A stretch of DNA of 64,000 bases from Mycolicibacterium fluoranthenivorans (GCF_011758805.1 NZ_JAANOW010000001.1:3534001-3598000); one strand, 5' to 3'; shown: positions 1 to 8,539, counted from the stretch's first letter. A program made the numbers and translations. The notes: generated by a model not told the origin, from the letters alone.

Positions 1-30
1 CCGGTCCCGCGCGTCCCGTCGCTTGCCCAT
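1..30 (-). CDS. Possible 5' end of a gene running off the left edge
   Basis: An ATG on the minus strand at position 30 opens a frame reading MGKRRDARDR before the window ends. A CAGACT hexamer lies 6 nt upstream of the ATG, the spacing seen for leaderless mycobacterial starts elsewhere in this window. Ten codons are too few to recognise a family, so this is only a candidate. Confidence 0.3.
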   Translation of the reverse strand, partial: MGKRRDARDR

Positions 31-135
31 GCCGCCAGTCTGACACGAAACGAGATCACTGCTCTTGATTTGTCCGGCGCGCCATGGCATGGTGAAAACA
101 AGAGCACCGCTCTCGAAACTTCGAAGGGACATCCC

Positions 136-576
136 ATGACGACTCGTTACGACGAACCGACCCGCATCGCCAAGGCGGCCAACACCGTGATTCGGCGCTT
201 GGCCGAAGCAGGTATCAGCATTGCGGGCACCCGCGCCCTGCGGGTCCGCGGCAGAAGCACCGGTCGCTGGCAGGACGTGGTGGTCAACGTCCTGACCGTC
301 GACGGCCGCGACTACCTCATCTCACCCCGGGGCAACACCCAGTGGGCGCGTAATGCCCGGGCCGCCGGTTCGGTGCAGATGGGACCGTGGTGGCGCCGGC
401 GGCAGGTGCAGGCGGTGGAGGTCGCCGACAGCGCCAAACCCGAGCTGGTGCGGCGCTACCTCGACCGCTGGTTCTGGGAGGTCAAGAATCACATCGGCGG
501 TTTGACGCCGGACTCCACCGATGCCGAACTGCGGGTGAAGACCGTCGCGATCCCGGTGTTCGAATTGGTCGGCTGA
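136..576 (+). CDS. Nitroreductase/deazaflavin-dependent oxidoreductase family protein (Ddn-like)
   Basis: The 146-residue protein has the length and motifs of the mycobacterial Ddn-like split-barrel family: an RGRSTGRWQDVVV stretch near residues 38-50, where relatives carry R-x-x-G-x-x-R, then GNTQWARNARAAG near residues 67-79. Family members bind reduced F420 or FMN and reduce quinones or nitro compounds; the substrate here is unknown. The frame is open from 70, but the ATG at 136 is preferred because the extra 22 residues do not look like family sequence. Its 3' end overlaps the convergent protease gene by 88 bp. Confidence 0.75.
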   Translation: MTTRYDEPTRIAKAANTVIRRLAEAGISIAGTRALRVRGRSTGRWQDVVVNVLTVDGRDYLISPRGNTQWARNARAAGSVQMGPWWRRRQVQAVEVADSAKPELVRRYLDRWFWEVKNHIGGLTPDSTDAELRVKTVAIPVFELVG

Positions 577-1247
577 ACCGCCACCGCCTCGATGATCTGC
601 TGACCGGTCGACTGGAACGAGACGGCGGCGGGCAGCTGGCCCCAGGTGCTGTTGAACAGGCCGATGATCGCGGCCCGGCCGTCGGCGGTCGGCACATACA
701 CCGGCCCGCCGGAATCGCCCTTCTGACTCATCACACCGTTGGTCATGGTGAACCAGCCGTTGTTCACCGAATCGATGGTGCCGCAGGTCTCCCCGGTGAT
801 GATGCCGAAGTGGCAGACCGTCTGGCCGGCCTTCTGGACGGCCAGTGCCGGATCCGAGATCAACGGGCGGCCGCCCGGCAGCACGTTGAGCATCTGGACA
901 TCGGGGGCCAGCGCGATGGCCTCCCAGTCGGTGATCTGGTAGTCGGTGGTGACGGTCGTGCCGTCGGGGGTGTTGTCCCTGGACATGGTCACCACGCCGA
1001 TGACGTTGCCGTCCCGGTCGGTCACCGGGCCATCGGCGCGGCAGTGACCGGCGGTCAGGGCGGACCGGGACGCCATGTCGACGTAGCCCAACGTGCACAT
1101 TGTCGAGCCCTGCCGGATCTCCATCCCCGGATAGACCGTGGGACCGGGGGCCGGAGCCACCGGGCTCGCGCCGGCCGACCCGGCGGCCAGCAAGGCCGGC
1201 CCGGCCATCAGCACACCCACAAGGACGCTGAACAGACGTGCGCGCAT
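489..1247 (-). CDS. Secreted trypsin-like serine protease (S1 family)
   Basis: The 252-residue protein begins with a basic, hydrophobic signal peptide ending around AGSAGA (about residue 27). The trypsin-fold triad is visible: His68 in TAGHC, an Asp at about 102 or 107, and Ser179 in KGDSGGPV. Cys51/Cys69 and Cys145/Cys155 can form the two disulfides of compact actinobacterial chymotrypsin-like proteases. It should be exported by Sec and act in the envelope or outside the cell; the substrate is unknown. It converges on the Ddn-like gene with overlapping 3' ends. Confidence 0.8.
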   Translation of the reverse strand: MRARLFSVLVGVLMAGPALLAAGSAGASPVAPAPGPTVYPGMEIRQGSTMCTLGYVDMASRSALTAGHCRADGPVTDRDGNVIGVVTMSRDNTPDGTTVTTDYQITDWEAIALAPDVQMLNVLPGGRPLISDPALAVQKAGQTVCHFGIITGETCGTIDSVNNGWFTMTNGVMSQKGDSGGPVYVPTADGRAAIIGLFNSTWGQLPAAVSFQSTGQQIIEAVAVQPTNSNTGIATVFTRSSASVESGVKPPM

Positions 1248-1339
1248 GACTTCCTCCCGATCCCTCCACCCTCGGTAAGTCTGACGCTACCGGGATGCTG
1301 AGGTGTAGATCGGGTAACGGTCCGATCCCGTTACAACAA

Positions 1340-1372
1340 CGCCGGCCCGGATTTCAAGAATCCGGGCCGGCG
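1340..1372 (-). terminator. Hairpin after the lectin/LysM gene
   Basis: A perfect 14-bp inverted repeat (left arm CGCCGGCCCGGATT, 5-nt loop TCAAG) lies 15 bp past the stop codon of the minus-strand lectin/LysM gene. On that strand it is followed by TTGTTGTAACGG, only moderately T-rich, as in many mycobacterial terminators. It separates that gene from the downstream protease gene. Confidence 0.65.
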
Positions 1373-1386
1373 TGTCGCGAAGAGAA

Positions 1387-2010
1387 TTACGGGATGGTCA
1401 GGACCTGGCCCGGGTGGATCAGATCGGGGTTCGCCACCCCGCTCGCGTCGGCGATCCGCTGATACTGGTTGCCGTCGCCGTAGAACCGCTCCGAGATCGC
1501 CCACAGGGTGTCACCGGAGACCACAGTGTAGGTGCGCGGGGCCGGCGGAGCGGGCGGCGGTTCCGGCGCGGGAGCCTCGGGTGCCGGAGCCTCCGGGGCG
1601 GGCTCTGCCGCCGCGGCCAGTTCCACCTCGGGTTCGGGGGCCGGAGCCTCCTCGGCCGGCGGGGCCGGCGGTGCCTCGTCGGTATCGGTGCCCGACGCCC
1701 ACGCCACACCGTCGAAGCCGTACAGCACCAGATTGCGATCGTCCTGCAGGATGAGCCGGACGTCCCTGGCACCCTTGGTGTCGGTGTGCCACACCGGCTT
1801 GTCCGGGGTGTACAGCACGAAGTTGCCGTCCTCCTGCACCTCGGCACGGACCACGTCCTGCCCGTTGGTCTCGGTGGACCACACGGCGGTGTCCCCGCTG
1901 TAGAGCACGAAGTTGCCGTCGTCTTGCAGCGTCACCCGGTAGGCACCGTTGTCGGATGTCAGCGACTGGCCTCGCTCCAGCTTTTCACCCTTGTGAAGTC
2001 TGTCTCCCAT
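1387..2010 (-). CDS. Mannose-binding (bulb-type) lectin with C-terminal LysM domain
   Basis: The 207-residue protein has two parts. Residues 1-105 form a bulb-lectin fold with three mannose-site motifs Q-x-D-x-N-x-V-x-Y: QDDGNFVLY (29-37), QEDGNFVLY (59-67) and QDDRNLVLY (89-97). A Pro/Ala/Glu-rich linker (about 112-158) leads to a LysM domain (159-207, TYTVVSGDTLWAIS) that binds N-acetylglucosamine-containing glycan such as peptidoglycan. No signal peptide is visible. A lectin of this design is known from Mycobacterium smegmatis. The start has a good ribosome site (GGGGAG) and an apparent terminator follows. Confidence 0.85.
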   Translation of the reverse strand: MGDRLHKGEKLERGQSLTSDNGAYRVTLQDDGNFVLYSGDTAVWSTETNGQDVVRAEVQEDGNFVLYTPDKPVWHTDTKGARDVRLILQDDRNLVLYGFDGVAWASGTDTDEAPPAPPAEEAPAPEPEVELAAAAEPAPEAPAPEAPAPEPPPAPPAPRTYTVVSGDTLWAISERFYGDGNQYQRIADASGVANPDLIHPGQVLTIP

Positions 2011-2120
2011 GCTGTTCTCCCCTGATCGACGGTTGACTTCACCGAGCCTAGTGACGAACGTTTGCCGGCGGGGCGGTTGTGCTCGCGAAAATCAGAACAC
2101 TTGGCGAACACTGCGTGCGC

Positions 2121-3518
2121 TCAGGAATCGAACCCGAGCCCCAGCCGGTCCAAGGTGCGCAGCAGGAGGTTGCGACGCCCCGCCGAATGGTCCGCACGGT
2201 TCAACGACCAGCGCGTGGCCTGGATGCCCACGCTGGCCAGGGGCTCCGGCGGGAACGGCAGCGGCTTGCGTCGCACCATATCCAATTCTGTTCGCGGCGT
2301 GGGCTTTCCGTCCAGCAGGTCCAGACACACATCGGCGGCGAATCGGGCGGCGCCCACGCCCAGGCCGGTGAACCCGTTGACGTAGGCGACCCGCCCGCCG
2401 CGGGCGGTACCCCAGTGCGCACAGAACCGGGTATTGGTGTCGATCGCGCCGGCCCAGCGGTGCGTGAACCGGATATCGTCGAGCTGTGGAAAGGTGAGGA
2501 AGAAGTGTTCGGCCAGCCGGCGATAGGTCTGCGGCCGGTCCTCGTATGCCGGGTCGACCCGGCGCCCGAAATGGTAGACGGCGTCGTAGCCGCCCCACAC
2601 GATGCGGTTGTCGGCGGACAGCCGGTAGTAGTGGAATTGGTTGGCGCAATCGCCGACTCCCTGCCGATTGCGCCAGCCGATCCGGTCCAGCTGGGCGTCG
2701 GTCAGTGGTTCGGTCGCCAGTACGTAGTCGTACACCGGCACCGTATACGGCCGGTTCCTGCGCAGCAGGCTTCGAAACACGTTGGTGGCCAACACCACCC
2801 GTTGCGCGGTGAGCACCGCGGCGCCGGTGTCGACCCGAAGCCCGGACCCCGACGAATCCAGGGACAGGGCGCGGGTGTGCTCGTAGATCACCACCCCGGC
2901 TTCGGTCGCCGCCCGGGCCAACTCGAGAGCCAGCTTGGCCGGGTGCACGATCGCCACACTGTCGGCCTCGAAGAGGCCGGCCAGATACGTCGGCGAGGCC
3001 ACCTCCGCGCGAACCTGCTCGCGGTCCAGGAACGTGCCCTTGTCCGCGGCCGCCAGCTCGCTCACCTGATGCGGTTCGGTGGCCACCGTCAGCATCCCGG
3101 TGCGCTCCCACTCCACATCGAGGCCCAGCCGTTCGATATCGGCCGCCATCCCGTCCAGGTTTGCCGTTCCCATGGTGTCGAGCAGATCGATCTCGCCCGG
3201 CCACCGCGACTTTCCGTTGTCGTGTCCGTGGGTCAGGCTGGCGTCGACGAAGCCCCCGTTCCGGCCCGAGGCGGCCCAGCCGATCCGCTCGGCCTCGATC
3301 AGCACGATGCGCTGTCCGGGGTTGCGCTGCGCGGCGTGCACCGCCGCCCACAATCCGGTGTATCCACCGCCGACGATCAGCAGGTCGCACGTCGCCGCGC
3401 CGGACAGCGCGGGATGTTCGGGGCGGGGCAGGTCGAGCCACATCGAGCCGAATGCGCTCGCGGCCAGCGACCGCGTCACCAATCCGGAGTCGACATGCGC
3501 ATCAAAAGCGGTTTTCAC
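2121..3518 (-). CDS. FAD-dependent oxidoreductase, DAO/PuuB-like
   Basis: This 465-residue protein carries a dinucleotide-binding motif (LLIVGGGYTG, about 46-55), an acidic strand end (VLIEAE) and the AASGRNGGF signature of glycine/D-amino-acid oxidase-like enzymes, close to gamma-glutamylputrescine oxidases. The C-terminal GLGVGAARFAAD matches the closing FAD segment of the family. It probably oxidises an amine or amino acid, substrate unknown. The GTG start overlaps the stop of the antiporter gene (GTGA), so the two are translationally coupled. A TAGTGT hexamer 6 nt upstream could also give a leaderless transcript. Confidence 0.75.
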   Translation of the reverse strand: MKTAFDAHVDSGLVTRSLAASAFGSMWLDLPRPEHPALSGAATCDLLIVGGGYTGLWAAVHAAQRNPGQRIVLIEAERIGWAASGRNGGFVDASLTHGHDNGKSRWPGEIDLLDTMGTANLDGMAADIERLGLDVEWERTGMLTVATEPHQVSELAAADKGTFLDREQVRAEVASPTYLAGLFEADSVAIVHPAKLALELARAATEAGVVIYEHTRALSLDSSGSGLRVDTGAAVLTAQRVVLATNVFRSLLRRNRPYTVPVYDYVLATEPLTDAQLDRIGWRNRQGVGDCANQFHYYRLSADNRIVWGGYDAVYHFGRRVDPAYEDRPQTYRRLAEHFFLTFPQLDDIRFTHRWAGAIDTNTRFCAHWGTARGGRVAYVNGFTGLGVGAARFAADVCLDLLDGKPTPRTELDMVRRKPLPFPPEPLASVGIQATRWSLNRADHSAGRRNLLLRTLDRLGLGFDS

Positions 3519-4666
3519 CCCTGCACACTACGCGGGGCGCGCCCACCGATGAACCTCGTCAGCACGGGTCCGGCGATGGCCAGGATGAACACGTAGGGGG
3601 TGGCGATCGCCTCGAGGGCGGGCAGCGTGGTGCCCACCAGACCGATGATGACGAGGGAGAACTCACCGCGCACGATCAGCGCCGTCCCGGCGCGCAGCTG
3701 GCCGGGGCGGGCCACCCGGTCCCGACGGGCGGCGAACATCCCAGTCGCGACCTTGGTGCCGGCGGTGACGACGGCCAGGGCCAGTGCGGCCGGCAGCATC
3801 GGGACCAGATCACCGGGGTTGACCGACAGCCCGATCGCCAGGAAGAAGATGGCGGCGAACAGATCCCGCAGTGGGCTGAGCACCGTGCGGGCGCGATCGG
3901 CCGCCTCCCCGGTGAGGGTCAGCCCGACCAGGAACGCCCCGACCGCCGCGGACGCATGGATGAACTCGGCGAGCGCGGCCACGATCAACGTCAGCCCCAT
4001 GATCCGCAGCAGCAACTGCTCGTTGTCCGGATGTGCGACCAGCCGGCCCACCAGATGTCCCCAGCGGTAGGACGCCACGAACGCCAGCACCAACGCCGAG
4101 ACGGCGACGCCCATCCCGAACAGGGCGTGGGCCCAGCTGCCCCCGGCCGCCAGGACGGCCAACAGTGGCAGATAGGCCGCCATCGCGAAGTCCTCCAGCA
4201 CCAGGATGGACAACACCGACGGCGTCTCGCGGTTACCGAGCCGGCGCAGGTCGTCGAGCAGGCGCGCGATCACCCCGGACGACGAGATATAGGTGACCCC
4301 GGCCAGCGCCAGGATGCCGACGCCGTCCAGCCCGAGCAGCCAGCCGGCGATCGCACCGGGGACGGAATTGAGCACGAGATCGACCCAGGCCGACGGCAGA
4401 TGGCGGCGGAGGCTCGCGGCGAACTCACCGATGGAGAACTCCAGGCCAAGGGTCAACAGCAGCAGCACCACTCCGATCGACGCACCGGTCTTGACGAACG
4501 CGTCGGCTGCCGGGATATTGGCCACCCCGCCTTCGCCGAGCGCCAGGCCGGCGGCCAGGTACAGCGGGATCGGCGACAGCGCGAACCGGCGGGCGGCCGC
4601 GCCCAACACGGTGAGCACGGCGAGGACGATGCCGAGCTCGAGCAGCAGCGCGGCAGATACTTGCAC
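3515..4666 (-). CDS. khtU: Cation:proton antiporter, CPA2 type (KhtU-like)
   Basis: The 383-residue protein is almost wholly hydrophobic with about 11-12 membrane helices, as in the Kef/CPA2 Na+/H+ exchanger fold. It ends soon after the transport domain and has no fused RCK domain. The RCK-C/TrkA-C function is supplied by the gene just upstream, 4 bp away. This pairing matches KhtTU K+/H+ antiporters, in which the soluble KhtT subunit gates KhtU, and it likely exports K+ to control cytoplasmic pH. The symbol is by analogy. The stop overlaps the start of the oxidoreductase gene. Confidence 0.75.
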   Translation of the reverse strand: MQVSAALLLELGIVLAVLTVLGAAARRFALSPIPLYLAAGLALGEGGVANIPAADAFVKTGASIGVVLLLLTLGLEFSIGEFAASLRRHLPSAWVDLVLNSVPGAIAGWLLGLDGVGILALAGVTYISSSGVIARLLDDLRRLGNRETPSVLSILVLEDFAMAAYLPLLAVLAAGGSWAHALFGMGVAVSALVLAFVASYRWGHLVGRLVAHPDNEQLLLRIMGLTLIVAALAEFIHASAAVGAFLVGLTLTGEAADRARTVLSPLRDLFAAIFFLAIGLSVNPGDLVPMLPAALALAVVTAGTKVATGMFAARRDRVARPGQLRAGTALIVRGEFSLVIIGLVGTTLPALEAIATPYVFILAIAGPVLTRFIGGRAPRSVQG

Positions 4667-4670
4667 GCCG

Positions 4671-5153
4671 TCAGCCTTTGTCGACGATGCGCTCGACGCC
4701 GGAGATCCCGTCCTCGGTACCGATCACCACCAACACATCGCCGGCACGCAGCGGCTCGGCCGGGCCCGGTGACGCCAGCACCTCCTCCGCACGCACGATC
4801 GCCACGATCGATGCACCGGTGCGGGTGCGCGCCCTGGTGTCACCGAGCGCCCGGTCGACGAACGGGCTCTCGGCGCGGATACGCACCTGGCCGGCCGCCA
4901 GCCCCGGCACTTCCCGGGTGAGGTCCGCGAAGCGTTCGGCGATCCGGGGCGCGCCCAGGATCTGCGCCAGCGCCTCGGCTTCCTCGTCGCTGAGCCGGAA
5001 CGCCTCCCTGGCCTGGTCCGGATCTTCTTTCGGATACACCACCAGTTCGAAATCTCCGGTGCGCCGGGCCACCACGCCGATCCGGTTGCCGTCGCGAGTG
5101 TCGAATTCGAAGCGCAGCCCGACGCCGGGGAGCAGGACCTCTTTGACATCCAT
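4671..5153 (-). CDS. khtT: Antiporter regulatory subunit with TrkA-C domain (KhtT-like)
   Basis: This 160-residue soluble protein matches KhtT in length and order: an N-terminal beta-rich part starting MDVKEVLLPGVGLRFEF, then an RCK-C/TrkA-C domain from about residue 75 (GQVRIRAESPFVDRALGD to LRAGDVLVVIGTEDG). In KhtTU this subunit binds nucleotides or protons and opens the antiporter. It is the first gene of a minus-strand unit khtT-khtU-oxidoreductase with almost no gaps. The symbol is by analogy. Confidence 0.75.
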   Translation of the reverse strand: MDVKEVLLPGVGLRFEFDTRDGNRIGVVARRTGDFELVVYPKEDPDQAREAFRLSDEEAEALAQILGAPRIAERFADLTREVPGLAAGQVRIRAESPFVDRALGDTRARTRTGASIVAIVRAEEVLASPGPAEPLRAGDVLVVIGTEDGISGVERIVDKG

Positions 5154-5189
5154 CCGTCCATCCTGGACGAAGGCTGTGGGCCGGCGCCG

Positions 5190-6173
5190 CTACTTCTGTA
5201 AAACGGGCGCGTCGCGGGGTGCCCAGCCGGGCGGCCCGAACGCATAGCCGAGCTTGTCCCGCCACCGCTTCGCCGCGCGGACATCTCGTCCGATGGCCAC
5301 GTACTCATGGGTCTGCAGTTTCCAGATGTTGTAGGTGTCCACCTGCTTGGTCAGTCCGTAGTGCGGGCGGAACTCCTCGTCGGCGTAGCTACCGAACAAT
5401 CGATCCCACAGGATGAGGATGCCACCGTAGTTGCGGTCCAGGTACTGCTGGTCCATACCGTGGTGCACCCGGTGGTGCGACGGGGTGTTGAACACGAATT
5501 CGAAGGGCCGCCAAAGCTTGTCGATGCGCTCGGTGTGCACCCAGAACTGGTAGATGAGGTTCAGTGAAAAGCTCGCGAACACCGTCCACGGCGGAACGCC
5601 CAACAGCGGCAACGGAATCCACATCAGGATCTCACCGCTGTTGTTCCATTTCTGGCGCAGCGCGGTGGCGAAGTTGAAATACTGACTGGAGTGGTGGGCC
5701 TGGTGGGTGGCCCAGATCAGCCGCACCCGATGCGCGATGCGGTGGTAGGTGTAGAACAGCAGGTCGACACCGACCAACGCGATCACCCAGGTGTACCACT
5801 TCGTTGCCGGCAGATGCCAGGGCGCCAGGTAGGCGTAGATGGCGGCATATGCCAGCAACGCACCACCTTTCCAAGCAGCGGTGGTGGCTACGGACACCAG
5901 GCCCATCGACACGCTGGCCCACGCGTCGCGGCGCAGATAGGCCCCGGGCCGCGTGCGCTCTTCCGTCGCTTCGCTCGCCCCCCGGACATCTCCCGTCGCT
6001 TCGCTCGCCCCCCGGACATCTCCCGTCGCTTCGCTCGCCCCGGTCAGCGACTCCAGTTTGCGGGCCGCGCTCCACTCCAACACGAGCAGCAGCAGGAAGA
6101 ACGGGACGGCGAACAGCACCGGATCACGCATCTGCGGTGGCAGCGCGTCGAGTAACGCCCGGATACCGTCCAT
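5190..6173 (-). CDS. Sterol desaturase/fatty acid hydroxylase family membrane enzyme with an in-frame repeat
   Basis: The 327-residue protein has the eight-histidine di-iron motif of the fatty-acid hydroxylase superfamily: HRIAH (144-148), HQAHH (157-161) and HHRVHH (233-238), between membrane helices at about 20-35, 90-115, 128-142 and 185-210. Members hydroxylate or desaturate lipids in the membrane; the substrate is not assignable. Unusually, residues 45-70 are a ten-residue unit GASEATGDVR repeated about 2.6 times, caused by a DNA repeat. The start is probably leaderless: TAGGCT lies 7 nt before the ATG. Confidence 0.8.
   Translation of the reverse strand: MDGIRALLDALPPQMRDPVLFAVPFFLLLLVLEWSAARKLESLTGASEATGDVRGASEATGDVRGASEATEERTRPGAYLRRDAWASVSMGLVSVATTAAWKGGALLAYAAIYAYLAPWHLPATKWYTWVIALVGVDLLFYTYHRIAHRVRLIWATHQAHHSSQYFNFATALRQKWNNSGEILMWIPLPLLGVPPWTVFASFSLNLIYQFWVHTERIDKLWRPFEFVFNTPSHHRVHHGMDQQYLDRNYGGILILWDRLFGSYADEEFRPHYGLTKQVDTYNIWKLQTHEYVAIGRDVRAAKRWRDKLGYAFGPPGWAPRDAPVLQK
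5963..6041 (-). repeat. 30-bp tandem repeat (2.6 copies) inside the desaturase gene
   Basis: Two exact 30-bp units (5963-5992 and 5993-6022) and a partial third (6023-6041) lie in tandem. Each unit contains the 18-mer GGGCGAGCGAAGCGACGG on the minus strand. Because 30 is a multiple of three the reading frame is kept and the protein gains ten residues per copy. The same 18-mer occurs outside coding sequence at 50984-51001. Confidence 0.9.
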
Positions 6174-6196
6174 ACCGCTCAGCCTAAACCGGCCCT

Positions 6197-7723
6197 CTAC
6201 CGGAAACTCAACACCTCGGCACCCCAGGTCAGCCGTTGTTCACGGTCGGGGTCGGCGACCACCTCGTCCTCGCGGCCGATGATCAGGGTGGCCCGCTCGT
6301 CGGGCCGGTAGGCCGGCCAGACCGGCGCGCCCGGTCCCGCGCTGGGGGCGGCGCCGGCGGCGAAGCGGGTCCAGCGTGCCCGCATCCGCTCCGATACCGC
6401 GGTGCCGGCGGCCAGCCCGCCGAGTTTGAACGTCGGGTCCTTCGGGCCCATCACCAGATTGCCCCAGACATAAGGCAACTCGGTGGCGTGCGCAGCATCC
6501 AGGCGCAGCAGTTTGAGCACCGGGGTAGCCCAGTCGAAGCGGTACATGTACACCGGCGCGACGGCGCTGTGCCCCTCGGCGAACCAGATGGACGGCATCC
6601 GGAAGCCGACGTCGCGGGCCACGCCGAGCGCGGGTTTGCGGCCCCGGCCACGGTAGACGGCGGTGATCTCGGCTTCCGTCGGGATCTGAAGGCCCGGCTG
6701 TTCGCTGGCGATCGCGGCGAACATATCGCGCAGGGTGTGCGGGGCGATGGGCATCAGCGGGGAACGCATCCAGCGGAACAGCGCCGCTTCGTGCCGGTTC
6801 GTCCCGATGATGAGCGGTACCGGATGGGTGCGGCCGGCGCGGGCGGCCTGCACGGGGTAGTCCGGCACCAGGTCGCCGTCGACGATCGGCACGAAGGCCA
6901 GCGTCCCCGGAAAACGCCGCGGCACCTCGTTGTACAGGTGTTTGGAGGCGGCGATGATGCTCTCGATCGGGGCTTCGCGCAGGCGGTGCGTCTCACCGGG
7001 ATGCACGCCGATCCGGTCCAGGAACTGTTCGGCGATCCTGCGGGCGCGGTCACGGTCGTAGACCGACGTGACCGGGGCGCTCTGCGCGATGGCCCGGTGG
7101 AACAGTCCCGCCGCGGCGGGACTGGCCATCAGCGTGGTGAGGATGCCGGCGCCGGCGGATTCACCGAACAGCGTGACATTGTCGGGGTCACCACCGAATG
7201 CCGCGATATTGCCCTGCACCCAGTTCAGGGCCGAAAGCACGTCGCGCACACCGATATTGGACTCGAATCCGGACCCGAACGACGACAGATCCAGGAACCC
7301 CAGCGCACCCAGCCGATAGTTCATCGTCACCACCACGACGTCACCGCCGGCAGCCAGCTCGCGACCGCGGTACAGCGGCTGCGCCGACGAGCCCAGCGCG
7401 TAGGCCCCGCCGTGTACCCAGACCATCACCGGTTTCGGCCCCCCGGAGGTCGACGGTGCCCACACATTGAGGGTCAGGCAGTCACCACCCTGCGGGGCGC
7501 CCAGATCGAGCGGGATATGCGGATCGGTCTGCTGCGGGCAGACCGGGCCGAAGCGGGTCGCGTCGGCCGGTTCGGTCCAGCGCTGGGGCGGCTGCGGAGC
7601 CCGCCAGCGCAGCTCGCCGACCGGCGGCGCGGCATAGCGGATGCCCAGCCACTGGCGCACGATGCCGTCATCGGTGCCACGGACCGGTCCGTACCCGGTG
7701 ATGGTGTCGGTATCCGGGATCAC
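6197..7723 (-). CDS. Type-B carboxylesterase/lipase
   Basis: From the GTG at 7723 the product is 508 residues, standard for type-B carboxylesterases. Visible features are the oxyanion-hole HGGAY (104-108), the nucleophile elbow FGESAGAG with Ser189, and a conserved GDCLTLNVWAP segment. A GGGAGG ribosome site lies 5 nt before this GTG; the frame is open upstream to 7834 but that extension does not resemble the family. There is no signal peptide, so a cytoplasmic ester hydrolase is likely. Substrate unknown. Confidence 0.85.
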   Translation of the reverse strand: MIPDTDTITGYGPVRGTDDGIVRQWLGIRYAAPPVGELRWRAPQPPQRWTEPADATRFGPVCPQQTDPHIPLDLGAPQGGDCLTLNVWAPSTSGGPKPVMVWVHGGAYALGSSAQPLYRGRELAAGGDVVVVTMNYRLGALGFLDLSSFGSGFESNIGVRDVLSALNWVQGNIAAFGGDPDNVTLFGESAGAGILTTLMASPAAAGLFHRAIAQSAPVTSVYDRDRARRIAEQFLDRIGVHPGETHRLREAPIESIIAASKHLYNEVPRRFPGTLAFVPIVDGDLVPDYPVQAARAGRTHPVPLIIGTNRHEAALFRWMRSPLMPIAPHTLRDMFAAIASEQPGLQIPTEAEITAVYRGRGRKPALGVARDVGFRMPSIWFAEGHSAVAPVYMYRFDWATPVLKLLRLDAAHATELPYVWGNLVMGPKDPTFKLGGLAAGTAVSERMRARWTRFAAGAAPSAGPGAPVWPAYRPDERATLIIGREDEVVADPDREQRLTWGAEVLSFR

Positions 7724-7870
7724 ACGTGCCTCCCTCGATCGAGTGCTGAACCATTCCACGCTACCGGCGTTCGTCGATTCCCAGTGCGGATGGAGATTCA
7801 TTCGCCCTGGACGCAACCCTGTCGGGGCTGTCACAGCCGCCCGGGAGGCCGCGCCCCCGTGATCGCCCGA

Positions 7871-7876
7871 TAGCGT
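7871..7876 (+). promoter_or_regulatory. -10 hexamer for leaderless SMR pair
   Basis: TAGCGT is followed by exactly 7 nt and then the GTG start of the first SMR gene. No ribosome site is present. This is the standard arrangement for a mycobacterial leaderless transcript. Confidence 0.5.
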
Positions 7877-7883
7877 CGTCGGC

Positions 7884-8216
7884 GTGCGTAAGTGGCTACT
7901 GCTCAGCGCGGCGATCGCCGTCGAAGTCGCGGCGACGCTGTCGTTGCGAGCGTCTCAGGACGGCTCCGCGTGGCTGGTGGTCGTGGTCATCGGCTATACC
8001 GGCGCCTTCGCGTTGATGGCGGCGGTGCTGAGGGCCGGAATGCCGGTGGGCGTCGCATACGGCATCTGGGGCGCGGTGGGCACCGCGGTGACGGCGTCGC
8101 TCGGCGCCGTGCTCTTCGGTGACCCGTTCACCTGGCCCATCGTGATCGGCATCGCGCTCATCATCGCCGGTGTGCTGCTCGTCGAATTCGGCTCGCACAC
8201 AAAGTCTTCGACATGA
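7884..8216 (+). CDS. Small multidrug resistance (SMR) family protein, first of a pair
   Basis: The 110-residue protein has four predicted membrane helices and the SMR hallmarks: a membrane-embedded Glu in helix 1 (Glu14 in AIAVEVAATLSLRAS) and a GxAYGIWGAVGT segment in helix 3. SMR proteins export quaternary ammonium compounds or guanidinium by proton exchange. The start GTG has no ribosome site and follows a TAGCGT hexamer by 7 nt. Its last 4 bp overlap the next SMR gene, suggesting a heterodimer like EbrAB/YkkCD. Confidence 0.85.
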   Translation: MRKWLLLSAAIAVEVAATLSLRASQDGSAWLVVVVIGYTGAFALMAAVLRAGMPVGVAYGIWGAVGTAVTASLGAVLFGDPFTWPIVIGIALIIAGVLLVEFGSHTKSST

Positions 8217-8539
8217 TGTGGTGGGCGCTGGCCGGGGCCATCGGCAGTGAGGTGCTGGCCACCCTGGCGCTGCGCGCATCCGATGGATTCCGGCGCAAGG
8301 CGTGGCTGTTGCCGGTCGCCACGGGGTACGTGCTGTCGTTCTATCTGCTGTGGCTGACGCTGTCGCTCGGGATGCCGGTCGGTATCGCCTATGGCGTGTG
8401 GACGGCGTGCGGGGTGGCACTGGTGGCCGTCGTGGCCCGGGTGCTGTTCCGGGACCCGCTCACCTGGCGGATGGGGCTGGGTATCGCCCTCATCATGGCG
8501 GGGGTGCTGACGATCGAGCTGGGAGCTGTCGCCCGCTGA
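8213..8539 (+). CDS. Small multidrug resistance (SMR) family protein, second of a pair
   Basis: This 108-residue protein is the second SMR subunit, with Glu13 in AGAIGSEVLATLALRAS and GIAYGVWTACGV in helix 3. It starts with ATG overlapping the stop of the preceding SMR gene (ATGA), so the two are made together. Paired SMR proteins usually insert in opposite orientations and work as a heterodimer. Its 3' end overlaps the convergent MFS gene by 47 bp. Confidence 0.85.
   Translation: MMWWALAGAIGSEVLATLALRASDGFRRKAWLLPVATGYVLSFYLLWLTLSLGMPVGIAYGVWTACGVALVAVVARVLFRDPLTWRMGLGIALIMAGVLTIELGAVAR

Noticed and set aside
5963..6041. CRISPR-like array
   Set aside because: The units are directly adjacent without unique spacers and keep the reading frame, so this is an ordinary tandem repeat.
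6236..7873. 545-codon plus-strand frame opposite the esterase gene
   Set aside because: Composition (Arg, Gly, His, Asp-rich) is that of an antisense shadow in GC-rich DNA; the esterase on the other strand has complete catalytic motifs.
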